Notes: generated from the letters alone by a model not told the origin. Positions 8,069 to 16,304 are shown, counted from the first letter of the stretch. The stretch: DNA of 57,479 nt from an uncultured Collinsella sp. (GCA_900540935.1 UQHW01000013.1:1-57479); one strand, 5' to 3'. Numbers and translations are program-made.

Positions 8069-8647
8069 ATGCCTGAACGCTTGGTTTCGACGACATGCTT
8101 GGGAAATCTCAACGATCCGTCCTATGAACTCCTGCTTCGCCGGAAGTTGGGCGGCGTCTTTGAAGTTGACGAGCTATTGCTCGATTGGGACCAGGCCGAT
8201 GCCCGCACATTTGCGGGCGTAACGGAGCTGGGGCGCACGATCGGTGTTCGGCTGGATACTGCCGACGGCGGTCGTCTTGCCGATGGCGACGTGCTCGCCA
8301 TTGACCGTTCGGGCGTGGTGCCCGTGGCGGTTGTCGTGCGCCTGCGCAGCGCCGAGGTTTATTTGGTCGAAGTCGACCGCATGGATCCGATTGCACTCGC
8401 GCATGCGTGCTGGGAGATTGGCAACATGCATGCGCCGCTCTTCCGAGGCGACTCGGACGAGCATACCGTGCGCATGTATACGCCGGTGCAGCCTGTTTTG
8501 GGCCGCATACTCCGGGGTGTCGAGGGTGTTCGGCTCTCGGTGGTTACTCGTGAACTCGATGCGGACCGGCGCTTTGCGTCGAGTGCGGCGGAGGTCGTCG
8601 TGAGCATGGCTCCCGACTTTTCCATCGTAAAGAAGGCGCGCGGTTAA
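8069..8647 (+). CDS. ureE: UreE-like nickel metallochaperone, orphan
   Basis: A 192-residue protein with the UreE layout: an N-terminal beta-rich domain (EVDELLLDWDQADARTF, LADGDVLAID) and a C-terminal domain with ALAHACWEIGNMHAPLF, matching the family AYHLGNRH block. In UreE a histidine here binds nickel; here an HAC pair and the H of NMH are candidates. The start ATG is 3 bases after the FKBP stop. No urease structural or ureFGD genes are in the window. The function is inferred: nickel storage or delivery, perhaps to an enzyme other than urease. The N-terminal part is more divergent than the C-terminal part. Confidence 0.75.
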   Translation: MPERLVSTTCLGNLNDPSYELLLRRKLGGVFEVDELLLDWDQADARTFAGVTELGRTIGVRLDTADGGRLADGDVLAIDRSGVVPVAVVVRLRSAEVYLVEVDRMDPIALAHACWEIGNMHAPLFRGDSDEHTVRMYTPVQPVLGRILRGVEGVRLSVVTRELDADRRFASSAAEVVVSMAPDFSIVKKARG

Positions 8648-8657
8648 CGTGCGTATG

Positions 8658-8702
8658 AGTAAGACGGACTTTGAGAGGCAACTATTCAAAGTTCGTCTTA
8701 CT
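8658..8702. repeat. Hairpin after ureE-like gene
   Basis: 17-base arms (8658-8674 and 8686-8702; AGTAAGACGGACTTTGA with one G-U type mismatch) around an 11-base loop, 10 bases after the ureE-like stop. There is no clear T tract, so it may be a processed 3' end or a weak terminator ahead of the HAD gene. Confidence 0.6.
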
Positions 8703-8730
8703 GTTGATGAGGTGCTTTGGGGGAAAGCAT

Positions 8731-9528
8731 ATGGGTCTTGAGGGAATCAAGCTGATTGCATGCGATTTGGACGGCACGTTGCTGCATCCGGGGGAGCGCG
8801 AGCCGCGTTCCGAGGCCTTTGAGCTTATCGATGAGCTGCATCGTCGCGGTATCGTGTTTATGCCGGCGAGCGGCCGTCAATATGCGAGCTTGCGCCACCT
8901 GTTTGCCCCGGTGGCCGATGAGCTCGCCTATGTATGCGAAAACGGAGCCCTGGTGATGAGCGAGGGACGTGCCGTTGTCAAGCGTTCCATGGAACGTGGC
9001 CTTGCTATGGATATCGCGAATGCCGTGGTTGCGTATCCCCATGCCGACGTGACCCTTTCGTGCGAGGGGCACCTCTACACCATGAGTGGCAACGATGTGT
9101 TTGTTGACCACCTGCGCTATGAGGTCCACTGCGATGTAGCGGTGGTCGACCGTCCCGAGGACATCGACGAGGACGTCATTAAGATTGCCTTCCAGACGCC
9201 CGAGGTGGATCAGCCGGCGGCCCTGGAGTATTTCGAGCGCCTCTTTAGCGACCGAGTCGATGTCATGACATCGGGAACCGAATGGACGGACTTTATCGGT
9301 TTCGGTTCGGGCAAGGGCTCTGCGCTTGCCGATTACGGTCGTGCCCTGGGGATTTCGCCCGATGAGATGATGGCGTTTGGCGACAATGAGAACGATCGCG
9401 ACATGCTCAACGTCGTGGGCCATCCCTATCTGATGGAGAGCTGCAACCCCACCATGCGAGGCATCAACGACCGCGTCCGTTACGTGCGCACGGTCGAAGA
9501 GGAACTGCGCCGTCTGCTCGCCGAGTAG
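8731..9528 (+). CDS. Cof-type HAD-superfamily phosphatase
   Basis: A 265-residue HAD hydrolase of the Cof/YidA type, probably acting on sugar or nucleotide phosphates. Motif I is CDLDGTLLHPG, motif II MPASGRQYA, motif III includes GSGKGSAL, and motif IV is FGDNENDRDMLNVVG. The cap domain lies between about 85 and 190. The ATG at 8731 is preceded by GGGGGAAAGC; an in-frame start at 8671 lies inside a hairpin and is rejected. Monocistronic in appearance, with an inverted repeat after the stop. Confidence 0.92.
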   Translation: MGLEGIKLIACDLDGTLLHPGEREPRSEAFELIDELHRRGIVFMPASGRQYASLRHLFAPVADELAYVCENGALVMSEGRAVVKRSMERGLAMDIANAVVAYPHADVTLSCEGHLYTMSGNDVFVDHLRYEVHCDVAVVDRPEDIDEDVIKIAFQTPEVDQPAALEYFERLFSDRVDVMTSGTEWTDFIGFGSGKGSALADYGRALGISPDEMMAFGDNENDRDMLNVVGHPYLMESCNPTMRGINDRVRYVRTVEEELRRLLAE

Positions 9529-9547
9529 GTTTTCGGGACATACCTAG

Positions 9548-9586
9548 AAATCTACTTTTTGCTGTAGCGGATGGGCAAGTAGATTT
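9548..9586. terminator. Inverted repeat between HAD and perR-like genes
   Basis: Perfect 10-bp arms AAATCTACTT/AAGTAGATTT around a 19-base loop, between two convergent genes. It can serve as a weak bidirectional terminator; a TTTTT lies at the loop edge rather than after the stem. Confidence 0.45.
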
Positions 9587-9605
9587 GCGGGCATGCCACT
9601 AAGGG

Positions 9606-9986
9606 CTACCGGCAGTCGGGGCAGAGACCCTCGAAGATGGTGTAGTGCGACGTGACGTGCCAGCCGATTTGCTCGGACGCCTTGGCGTCGAGCTGGGCAT
9701 CGAAGGGGAGCGGTACGTCGATGACGCGGCTGCACGAGGTGCAGATGATATGTGCGTGCGGCTCGATGGTGCGATCGAAGCGGCTGCCGCCCGGCGTCTT
9801 GATGGAGAGGATCTCGCCGGCGTCGGCCAAGAGATTGAGATTGCGGTAGACCGTACCGCGGCTGATCTTGTCATCCTGTTCGCGTACGGCGTTGTAGATT
9901 TCGTCGGCGGTGGGATGGTTATAGCTTTGGCGCACAGCGTCAAGAACCAGCTTTCGCTGCCTGGTATTCCTTCTTTGCACCGCCAT
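9606..9986 (-). CDS. Fur-family regulator, PerR-like
   Basis: A 126-residue winged-helix metalloregulator. The DNA-binding half shows HPTADEIYNAVREQDDKISRGTVYRNLNLL; the dimer half has PHAHIICTSC and a C-terminal CPDC, the two CxxC pairs of the structural zinc site. Residues D and HxH in RFDRTIEPHAHII correspond to regulatory metal ligands in PerR. The short length and sequence favour PerR (peroxide response) over Fur or Zur. GAGGCGAGG precedes the ATG. A palindromic AT-rich site (10020-10037) lies in its own promoter region and may be an autoregulatory operator. Confidence 0.88.
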   Translation of the reverse strand: MAVQRRNTRQRKLVLDAVRQSYNHPTADEIYNAVREQDDKISRGTVYRNLNLLADAGEILSIKTPGGSRFDRTIEPHAHIICTSCSRVIDVPLPFDAQLDAKASEQIGWHVTSHYTIFEGLCPDCR

Positions 9987-10019
9987 GCGCCTCGCCTCTT
10001 TTCTATCAACGGTCGTAGG

Positions 10020-10037
10020 TAAATGATACCGTATTTA
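10020..10037. promoter_or_regulatory. Possible Fur/PerR-family operator
   Basis: TAAATGATACCGTATTTA, an imperfect palindrome with TAAAT/ATTTA ends, lies 34 bases before the start of the PerR-like gene. Family operators are AT-rich palindromes of this size, but the match to the PerR consensus is loose. Confidence 0.35.
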
Positions 10038-10047
10038 GCACACAATA

Positions 10048-10458
10048 CTAATAACGAGGAATGAAACCGTCTTCATTGGCAAGTGGGGCTCGGGTCTGGG
10101 CGTCTGCGAGGCGAAAACGCGTTCCCATGCGCTCGTAGGAGGCATGAAGCGCCTCGAGCTGAGACACGATGTTTGCCGGCGGGCCCTGTAGCTCCATCTC
10201 AACCGAGCCGTCTTCCATATTGCGCACCCAGCCGGTGAGGGAGCGCGCCTGTGCGAGGTTGGTGTTGGTGAAGCGGAAACCGACGCCCTGGACCTGTCCC
10301 TCCCATCGCAGGAAATAGCGCTGCGGGGCGTCTTGAGTGGCCTCGTCGCTTGCGAGCACGGTGAGCCTACGGCGCAGCTCAAGCTCGACGCCAGAGGGCT
10401 TTTGGGGTTCGCGGCTGCCGCCGGTGACGCCCGAGAAAAGCTTGTCGAAAAAACCCAT
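10048..10458 (-). CDS. Acylphosphatase-domain protein
   Basis: A 136-residue protein whose C-terminal two thirds is an acylphosphatase domain: VQGVGFRF carries the catalytic arginine and LTGWVRNMEDGSVEMELQG the conserved asparagine and strand pattern. It hydrolyses acyl-phosphates such as carbamoyl phosphate in characterised homologues. The first 45 residues (MGFFDKLFSGVTGGSREPQ) are an extra hydrophilic leader not found in the minimal enzymes. The start lies 2 bases after the stop of the oxidoreductase gene, so the two are co-transcribed. Confidence 0.9.
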   Translation of the reverse strand: MGFFDKLFSGVTGGSREPQKPSGVELELRRRLTVLASDEATQDAPQRYFLRWEGQVQGVGFRFTNTNLAQARSLTGWVRNMEDGSVEMELQGPPANIVSQLEALHASYERMGTRFRLADAQTRAPLANEDGFIPRY

Positions 10459-10460
10459 CG

Positions 10461-11567
10461 CTATGCCTGCTTGTTAGAGTCAGCGGGGAAGGCGATACCC
10501 GCCTGCTGGCGCACGGCATCCATGATGCGCAGTGAGACGAGCGTGACATCGCGGTAGTGGCCAAGCTCGTGACGTCCCGCCGGGGTCTCCCAAATCTCTT
10601 CCTTGACGTTATCGATGCCGCCGATGGCGGTGATAAAGTCTGCGAGTTCGTATTCCATGGTGTTGCTCGATTTGGGCAGGTCGAGCATGCGGCCGTTGTC
10701 GCTCTGTTCGCGCGGCGCCTCGGTCGCCGAGCCGCGTACGACGTCGCCGCGATAGTCGATGCGGACGTTGCGGGGCGTGGACAGATGGTCAATCTGGATA
10801 GTGCCACGCTCGCCTTCGATCTGCGAGGGCAGTAGGTCATTCGTAATTTTGGAGTGCGCGAGCTCGACGGAGATACGGCCACCGCCGTAGCTGGCGAGGA
10901 TGGAACCGCAGCCATCGATGGGGCCATGGGTGAGCTCTTGCGTGGTGGGGTCGAGCAGAGTAGCCATGCTCGTAAGGCCGGAGGGCATGCCGAAGATCTC
11001 GACCATGGGCTCGACGGTGTAGACGCCAATATCCATGAGGGAACCCGATGCCATATTGCAGTCGAAGATATTGGTGGCGTGTCCCGCGAGAATCTCGTTG
11101 TAGCGCGAGGAATATTTGCCAAAGCGCAATGAGGCGCGGCGGATGGGGGCGATCTCACCCAGGGCGTCCTCGATGGCGTGGAAAGCGGGGTCATGGAGGG
11201 GGCGCATGGCCTCGAGGGCTACGACGCCCGCCGCCTCGGCTGCGCGAAAGACCTCGAACGCCTGTGCCTCGGTGGCACAAAAAGGCTTTTCGACGATAAC
11301 GTGCTTGCCGCCGGTGATACAGGCGAGCGCCTGCTCGTAGTGGAGCGCATTGGGGCTGCCGATGTAGACGGCGTCGACGTCGGCAGCGGACGCAAGCTCG
11401 TCAAGCGCGGTGAAGTTACGCTCGCCACCATGCTTAGCGGTGAAGGCGGCGCCGCGATCTGCATCGCGCGAGAGCGTGCCCACAAACGCAGCTTGGTCGT
11501 TGGCGTTGACGACCTGGATAAAGTCGTCGGTAATCATGGATGTGCCGATGGTCGCTATACGCAGCAT
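10461..11567 (-). CDS. Gfo/Idh/MocA-family oxidoreductase
   Basis: A 368-residue NAD(P)-dependent oxidoreductase. The N-terminal Rossmann domain starts LRIATIGTSMITDDFIQ, where the usual GxGxxG is replaced by GTSMITD. The family EKP motif is present (HVIVEKPFCATEAQAF) and the C-terminal alpha/beta domain contains DIGVYTVEPMVEIFG. The substrate is unknown; the family covers sugar and inositol dehydrogenases and dihydrodiol dehydrogenases. GAGGGGG lies before the ATG. Two paralogous-type genes occur in the window (also 18976-19995). The degenerate nucleotide-binding loop is unusual and could alter cofactor binding. Confidence 0.88.
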   Translation of the reverse strand: MLRIATIGTSMITDDFIQVVNANDQAAFVGTLSRDADRGAAFTAKHGGERNFTALDELASAADVDAVYIGSPNALHYEQALACITGGKHVIVEKPFCATEAQAFEVFRAAEAAGVVALEAMRPLHDPAFHAIEDALGEIAPIRRASLRFGKYSSRYNEILAGHATNIFDCNMASGSLMDIGVYTVEPMVEIFGMPSGLTSMATLLDPTTQELTHGPIDGCGSILASYGGGRISVELAHSKITNDLLPSQIEGERGTIQIDHLSTPRNVRIDYRGDVVRGSATEAPREQSDNGRMLDLPKSSNTMEYELADFITAIGGIDNVKEEIWETPAGRHELGHYRDVTLVSLRIMDAVRQQAGIAFPADSNKQA

Positions 11568-11642
11568 GTATCCCCCTCGTGCCGTTCGGTTTACAGGATG
11601 AGTGTAGCGCGAGGGGGCAGGAAATAGCGTGCGAAAACGCCG

Positions 11643-12128
11643 TTACAGGTCGCTCTCGTTAAAGCCGGCGTCGATATCGAGGTTGCTGCCGTCGGCCGCC
11701 GTGGTGGCAAGCTCGTCGCAGCGCTCGTTGAGCTCATGACCGGCGTGGCCCTTAACCCAGATGAACTCCACTTTGTGCTTGCTCTTTGCGGTGAGCAGGC
11801 GCTCCCACAGATCGCGGTTCTTGACGGGCTGCTTGTTGGCGGTTTTCCATCCGCGCTTTTTCCAGCCGTCGATCCAGTGCTTGTTAAAGGCGTTGACGAC
11901 GTACTGCGAATCGGAATGGACTTCGACATCGCAGGGGCGGTTGAGCGCCTCGAGCGCCACGATGACCGCCATGAGCTCCATGCGGTTGTTGGTGGTCTTG
12001 GCGTAGCCGCGCGAAAGCTCGGAGGTGAAGGTCTTGCCGGCGGGGTTGGTGTATTTGAGCACGGCGCCGTAGCCGCCGCGTCCCGGATTTGATCGGGCCG
12101 AGCCGTCGGTATAGATGATGACCTTCAC
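11643..12128 (-). CDS. rnhA: Ribonuclease HI
   Basis: Degrades RNA in RNA-DNA hybrids. All four acidic catalytic residues are visible: D8 in YTDGS, E51 in NNRMELMA, D73 in HSDSQYV and D138 in ERCDELA, plus H128 in VKGHAGHE. The 161-residue length from the GTG at 12128 matches the family. AAAGGAA precedes that GTG, while the longer frame from 12179 adds a non-family N-terminus; an overlapping ATG one base upstream is out of frame. Confidence 0.95.
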   Translation of the reverse strand: MKVIIYTDGSARSNPGRGGYGAVLKYTNPAGKTFTSELSRGYAKTTNNRMELMAVIVALEALNRPCDVEVHSDSQYVVNAFNKHWIDGWKKRGWKTANKQPVKNRDLWERLLTAKSKHKVEFIWVKGHAGHELNERCDELATTAADGSNLDIDAGFNESDL

Positions 12129-12227
12129 ATGGTTCCTTTCGTTGGGTATGTTTCGTGTGAGTGACCATTGTAGCGCCATGCCAGCCGGGGGCTAGCAATC
12201 TGCGATTTCTACCCCGTCTTCCGACAG

Positions 12228-13130
12228 TTAGTTGGCATGGATGATGCGGTTGAGCTCGTCGAGGTATTGCTGCAAGAGGGGAGAGGGCTTGCGCTCGTCG
12301 TGCATGATATAGCCTACGTGCATCGTTGGGGCGTCTGCTAACGGGATCGATGCCATACCCCACTGCATTTCGTTGGAGAGGACTCCGGTCGACAGGGTGT
12401 AACCGTTCGACGTGATAAGTAAGTTGGTAAGTGTTCCGCGGTCCGAGATTCGTATGTTGCGGTCGCAAGGGATATAGCTAAAAGGTTCCTCGGCGTAATA
12501 GAAGGAGTTTGAGGTTCCCTGCTCAAAGCTGTAGCGCGTATAGGGCGTGAGATCGGCAAGGGACAGCTGAGGGCGGCGGGCGAGCGGGTGGCGCTCGCTA
12601 ACGAAGACGTGGACCGTCGCGTCGAATAGGGGATGGAAGCTTGCGCGGGCATCGGCAAAAGCCTTCTGCAGAACGCGGGCGTTAAAGTCGTCCAGATAGA
12701 GGATGCCGATATCGCTGCGAAACGCGCGCACGTCGTCGATGATCTGCGCTGTGGTGGTCTCGCGCATGATGAACTCGAACTTGCTGTCGCGGCAGCGCTC
12801 GACCACGTTGACAAAGGCCTCGACCGAAAACGCGTAGTGTTGGGCCGAGATGGCAAGGCGGGCCTGAGGTGTACCGCCGTCCTCGTAGCGTGCCTCGAGC
12901 ATGTCGGCCTGCTCTACGACCTGGCGCGCATAGCCCAAAAGCTCGGTGCCGTCGTTGGTGAGTGCAACACCGCGGCTAGAGCGCGTAAAAATTTCGATAT
13001 GAAGTTCCTGCTCCAGGCTTTTGACGGCGTTTGAGATGTTGGACTGGGCAGTATAGAGGCGCTGAGCTGCGGCGTTGATTGAGCCGGACTCTGCCACGGC
13101 GATCAGAAAACGAAGCTGCTGGAGGGTCAT
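12228..13130 (-). CDS. LysR-family transcriptional regulator, divergent from metY
   Basis: A 300-residue LysR regulator. The N-terminal winged helix (residues 1-60) shows TLQQLRFLIAVAESGSINAAAQRL and SNISNAVKSLEQEL; the rest is the periplasmic-binding-like effector domain. The gene is transcribed away from metY across a 273-base gap holding a palindrome and promoter, the classic layout for a LysR regulator controlling its neighbour, probably in response to a sulphur metabolite such as O-acetylhomoserine or O-acetylserine. That target is inferred from position. AAAGGAC lies before the ATG. Confidence 0.9.
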   Translation of the reverse strand: MTLQQLRFLIAVAESGSINAAAQRLYTAQSNISNAVKSLEQELHIEIFTRSSRGVALTNDGTELLGYARQVVEQADMLEARYEDGGTPQARLAISAQHYAFSVEAFVNVVERCRDSKFEFIMRETTTAQIIDDVRAFRSDIGILYLDDFNARVLQKAFADARASFHPLFDATVHVFVSERHPLARRPQLSLADLTPYTRYSFEQGTSNSFYYAEEPFSYIPCDRNIRISDRGTLTNLLITSNGYTLSTGVLSNEMQWGMASIPLADAPTMHVGYIMHDERKPSPLLQQYLDELNRIIHAN

Positions 13131-13150
13131 CGGCGCTCGTCCTTTCGATT

Positions 13151-13171
13151 GTTATCTATAAAACAGATAAC
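13151..13171. promoter_or_regulatory. Candidate LysR operator
   Basis: GTTATCT-ATAAAAC-AGATAAC, a perfect 7-bp inverted repeat with a 7-base centre, lies 20 bases upstream of the LysR gene start and 20 bases before the metY -35 element. Its T-N11-A type symmetry and position fit a LysR-family binding site. Confidence 0.6.
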
Positions 13172-13191
13172 AGGTTAGCGCTTTTAAGTGA

Positions 13192-13220
13192 TTGACCGAG
13201 GGAAACAATGCTCGTACTAT
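13192..13220 (+). promoter_or_regulatory. metY promoter
   Basis: TTGACC (13192-13197) and TACTAT (13215-13220) with a 17-base spacer form a good sigma-70-type promoter. Transcription would start near 13227, giving a leader of about 177 bases before metY. Confidence 0.65.
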
Positions 13221-13288
13221 TCAAAACACACAAAGGTGGTAGGTAATTAAGCCAACCACGGAACCGGGATGCGAAAGGAGGCCCGCAT

Positions 13289-13342
13289 ATGAATTGCTTA
13301 CCAAGACGAATGCCGGGCTCCTGTTTGCGCCCGTCGGCGTGA
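13289..13342 (+). CDS. 17-codon leader ORF upstream of metY
   Basis: ATG at 13289 with an ideal AAAGGAGG 7 bases upstream; the encoded peptide is MNCLPRRMPGSCLRPSA, ending TGA. It holds two cysteine codons and lies wholly in the predicted metY mRNA leader. Downstream, CTCCTG (13318-13323) can pair with CAGGAG around an inner CGCC/GGCG stem, followed after 12 bases by a pyrimidine-rich T tract, so a terminator-like fold overlaps the ORF end. The upstream half of the leader can also pair (about GGTAGGTAATT with AATTGCTTACC, which covers the ORF start). Ribosome stalling at cysteine codons controlling metY is inference. No homologue is known to me. Confidence 0.55.
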   Translation: MNCLPRRMPGSCLRPSA

Positions 13343-13403
13343 TCAGGAGACAGCGACTTACTTCTCTCTTTTTATTTACTTTTGTTCGATCAAGGAGATC
13401 ATC

Positions 13404-14714
13404 ATGAGCCAGTTCATCAACAACCCCGAGCACACCTTTGGTTTCGATACCCTGCAGCTGCACGTTGGCCAGGAGAGCGCCGATCCTGCATCCGACTCCC
13501 GTGCCGTGCCTATCTACCAGACCACGAGCTATGTGTTCCGCAACTCCCAGCACGCCGCCGACCGCTTTGGTCTTGCCGATGCCGGTAACATCTACGGCCG
13601 TCTGACCAACTCCACCCAGGGCGTCTTCGAGGACCGTATCGCCGCCCTCGAGGGTGGCGTGGCAGGTCTTGCCGTCGCCTCCGGTGCTGCTGCCATCACC
13701 TATACCCTGCAGGCTCTTGCCCAGGCCGGTGACCACGTAGTGGCTCAGAAGACCATCTACGGTGGCTCCTACAACCTGCTGGAGCATACGCTCTCCCAGT
13801 TTGGCGTCGAGACCACGTTTGTCGATGCCCATAATCTGGAAGAGGTCGAGGGTGCCATCAAGGACAACACCACGGTCGTCTATCTCGAGACGCTCGGCAA
13901 CCCCAACTCCGACATCCCCAACATCGACGCCATCTCCGAGATCGCCAAGAAGCACGGTCTGCCGGTTGTCGTCGACAACACCTTCGGCACCCCGTATCTG
14001 TTCCGTCCGCTGGAGCATGGTGCCAACATCGTCGTCCACTCCGCGACCAAGTTTATCGGCGGCCACGGCACCTCGCTGGGCGGCATGATTGTCGACGGCG
14101 GTAACTTCGATTGGAAGGCGAGCGGAAAGTACGCCCAGATCGCTGAGCCCAACCCCTCCTACCACGGTGTTTCGTTTGCCGAGGCTGCCGGTCCCGCCGC
14201 CTTCGCAACCTATGTCCGCGCTATCCTGCTGCGTGACGAGGGCGCCTGCATCAGCCCGTTCAACGCCTGGGTCCTGCTCCAGGGCACCGAGACTCTGTCG
14301 CTGCGCGTTGACCGTCATGTCGAGAACACCAAGAAGGTCGTTGAGTTCCTGGCTGGTGACAGCCACGTCGCCAAAGTGAACCACCCGAGCCTGCCTGAGC
14401 ATCCCGATCACGAGCTCTATCAGAAGTACTTCCCCCGTGGCGGTGCCTCGATCTTCACCTTTGAGATTAAGGGCGGCCAGGAGGCAGCTTGGAAGTTCAT
14501 CGATCATCTGCAGGTGTTCTCGCTGCTCGCCAACGTGGCCGACGTCAAGTCGCTCGTCGTGCACCCGGCTACCACCACGCACTCCCAGCTCTCTGCCGAG
14601 GAACTCGCCGAGCAGAACATCACGCCCTCCACGATCCGTCTTTCCATCGGTACCGAGAACGCCGAGGATATCATTTGGGATCTGAAGCAGGCCTTCGCCG
14701 CGCTGGACGAGTAA
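13404..14714 (+). CDS. metY: O-acetylhomoserine sulfhydrylase
   Basis: A 436-residue PLP enzyme of the Cys/Met metabolism family; makes homocysteine from O-acetylhomoserine and sulphide. The N-terminus FGFDTLQLHVGQESADPASDSRAVPIYQTTSYVF is typical of MetY; the PLP lysine is K216 in HSATKFIGGHG; VVDNTFGTPYLFRPLEHGA precedes it. Length (about 430) favours MetY over the shorter MetB/MetC. AAGGAG stands 8 bases before the ATG. Regulation probably involves the divergent LysR protein and the long leader. Confidence 0.94.
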   Translation: MSQFINNPEHTFGFDTLQLHVGQESADPASDSRAVPIYQTTSYVFRNSQHAADRFGLADAGNIYGRLTNSTQGVFEDRIAALEGGVAGLAVASGAAAITYTLQALAQAGDHVVAQKTIYGGSYNLLEHTLSQFGVETTFVDAHNLEEVEGAIKDNTTVVYLETLGNPNSDIPNIDAISEIAKKHGLPVVVDNTFGTPYLFRPLEHGANIVVHSATKFIGGHGTSLGGMIVDGGNFDWKASGKYAQIAEPNPSYHGVSFAEAAGPAAFATYVRAILLRDEGACISPFNAWVLLQGTETLSLRVDRHVENTKKVVEFLAGDSHVAKVNHPSLPEHPDHELYQKYFPRGGASIFTFEIKGGQEAAWKFIDHLQVFSLLANVADVKSLVVHPATTTHSQLSAEELAEQNITPSTIRLSIGTENAEDIIWDLKQAFAALDE

Positions 14715-14774
14715 GGCGACTTGTGCAAGGACCCCTTGCGACTCGATAGGTATAACTGCATAAAATGCCTGCTC

Positions 14775-14815
14775 AAGGCGCCTGTGCGAACGATGGTTGC
14801 ACAGGCGCCTTTTTT
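14775..14815 (+). terminator. Rho-independent terminator after metY
   Basis: Stem AAGGCGCCTGTGC/GCACAGGCGCCTT with an 11-base loop, running into TTTTTTG. Strong intrinsic terminator about 60 bases after the metY stop. Confidence 0.92.
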
Positions 14816-15026
14816 GCATAGGAAGGGCGCTGTTACAGGGTTTTTGGCATGCTTTATGCAATCGAGATGTGGAAAACTCCTGTTGAGAGGATGTGAGTTT
14901 TACGCAATTGACGTGCGCCTTTTGAGTAAAACCGCAGGTCGCGATTTGCTCGGGGTACTATGCAGCGCGATCGAATCACACGCAGCTCAAACGCAGCAAA
15001 AACGCACTACGGAGGTTTCCAGCTAC

Positions 15027-15803
15027 ATGAGGATCGATTCACGAAAACCGAAAGCCGCCGCCCTTTCCGCCGCTCTGACCGTGGCACTTTTGGCGGGCGC
15101 CGGCGCAACTGATGTCCACGCGGCAACACTATCCGATACGGTCGGATCTACGCCGTCCGAGGCGACGCTGGTGCAGCCCGTCGACTACCGCGGCGACGGC
15201 TATGGCTCTATGCAGGAGTGGAACGCCTCGATGGGGGCAAAGCGCGATTCCCTGGAGATGCGCGCTCAGATCATTATGAATATGTATGGCGACTATGCTA
15301 CCGATGACGAGCGCGCTGTGTTGCAGGGCTGCATCGACGGTGCGGGTAGTCTGTTGACGATGGGGGAGGTCGATGCCAAGTCGACCGAGCTCGACGAGCT
15401 TCGCTCTACGCTTGAGGATGCCAAGCGCGAGGCGCTCGAGGCTGCCGCAGCCGAAGCCGAGGCCGCTGAGGCCGTTCAGGCTTCGTATTACAACGCCGGC
15501 TCCGGCTCGTCTTACGCGTCTGCTGCGTATTACGCGAACGGCTCGGGCCTGACGCGCTCGAGCGGCGTCAATAACTATAACGGCCGCCGCGAGACTTATT
15601 ACAGCAGCAACGTGTTGTATCACCACCGCACGGGCGAATGGACGCAGGATTCCGAGGGCTTTTGGCGCGATTCTGATGGTTACTACGTCGTGGCCGCGGG
15701 TGATAAGGCTCAGGGCTCCACGTTTACCGGTTCCAAGGGCGAGTGCAAGGTCTATGACTCCGGCTGCGCCGCCGGAACCACCGACTACTACACTGGCTGG
15801 TAA
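15027..15803 (+). CDS. Secreted protein with C-terminal 3D-like domain
   Basis: A 258-residue exported protein of unknown substrate. Residues 1-33 form a signal peptide (AALSAALTVALLAGAGATDVHA). A helical, alanine/glutamate-rich segment (about 120-150) resembles a short coiled coil, then a tyrosine/serine-rich linker. The C-terminal 45 residues (DGYYVVAAGDKAQGSTF, CKVYDSGCA, DYYTGW) resemble the 3D/RlpA-type double-psi fold found at the ends of Coriobacteria cell-wall proteins, with two cysteines that could bridge. Cell-wall or surface function is inferred. ACGGAGG precedes the ATG at 15027; the frame continues upstream through the metY terminator and is not used. Confidence 0.8.
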   Translation: MRIDSRKPKAAALSAALTVALLAGAGATDVHAATLSDTVGSTPSEATLVQPVDYRGDGYGSMQEWNASMGAKRDSLEMRAQIIMNMYGDYATDDERAVLQGCIDGAGSLLTMGEVDAKSTELDELRSTLEDAKREALEAAAAEAEAAEAVQASYYNAGSGSSYASAAYYANGSGLTRSSGVNNYNGRRETYYSSNVLYHHRTGEWTQDSEGFWRDSDGYYVVAAGDKAQGSTFTGSKGECKVYDSGCAAGTTDYYTGW

Positions 15804-15989
15804 TTTTTCTGCATCACGGATATTTGGCGGACGGGCGTCTTTACCGAGCTTTAGGGCAACGTAAGGACGCCCGTTCTATGTATGCGCTTGAGCTAACAGA
15901 GCCCTTACCGTGACGGTACGTCGCGCATATGGGCGCGGGGCACACTAGTTCATGAGAAATAAGGTCTTTCTCGTGGAGGAAGTGGTCTT

Positions 15990-16196
15990 GTGAACGCTCG
16001 AGATATTGCCATTGCCGCCGTCGCATTGGTGCTTGGCTGCCTTGGTCCTACGGCCGCGCTCGTTGCGGGCATGCAGGGGTCTTGTGGGGCTGCCTCTATC
16101 GTGGTCAGTGCGTTGGTCGCGGCCGCACTGCTGGGAAGTGCGGGTGTAGTCCTTTGTCGCGACGATGAGGACCAGGCGTCGGAGTCGCAGCTCTAA
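15990..16196 (+). CDS. Small membrane protein, unknown
   Basis: A 68-residue protein starting at GTG with GGAGG 10 bases upstream. Two hydrophobic segments (about 6-27 and 34-54) separated by a glycine-rich turn, then an acidic tail (CRDDEDQASESQL). No family recognised. A terminator-like hairpin follows 40 bases after the stop, supporting a real transcript. Alternative: chance open frame in GC-rich DNA. Confidence 0.5.
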   Translation: MNARDIAIAAVALVLGCLGPTAALVAGMQGSCGAASIVVSALVAAALLGSAGVVLCRDDEDQASESQL

Positions 16197-16233
16197 CCGT
16201 CGGGACATCGACTACTGGTTATAGATGAAGATG

Positions 16234-16271
16234 AAAGCCGCCGTAAGGGGAGTGCTCCTTGTGGCGGCTTT
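16234..16271. terminator. Bidirectional terminator between convergent genes
   Basis: Stem AAAGCCGCC/GGCGGCTTT with an inner TAAGGGG/CTCCTT pairing. A/T-rich ends on both strands suit termination of the small membrane protein gene and of panE. Confidence 0.6.
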
Positions 16272-16304
16272 GCTGTTGAGCCTGTTGACGTGGTGAGCCG
16301 GGCG

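Noticed and set aside
13221..13403. SAM or T-box riboswitch before metY
   Set aside because: The leader has stems but I could not match the conserved cores of SAM-I/IV, SAH or T-box elements; a leader ORF explains more of the sequence.
13221..14861. Minus-strand open frame of 546 codons opposite metY
   Set aside because: Shadow of metY; spans the metY promoter leader and terminator, with no ribosome binding site or family motif.
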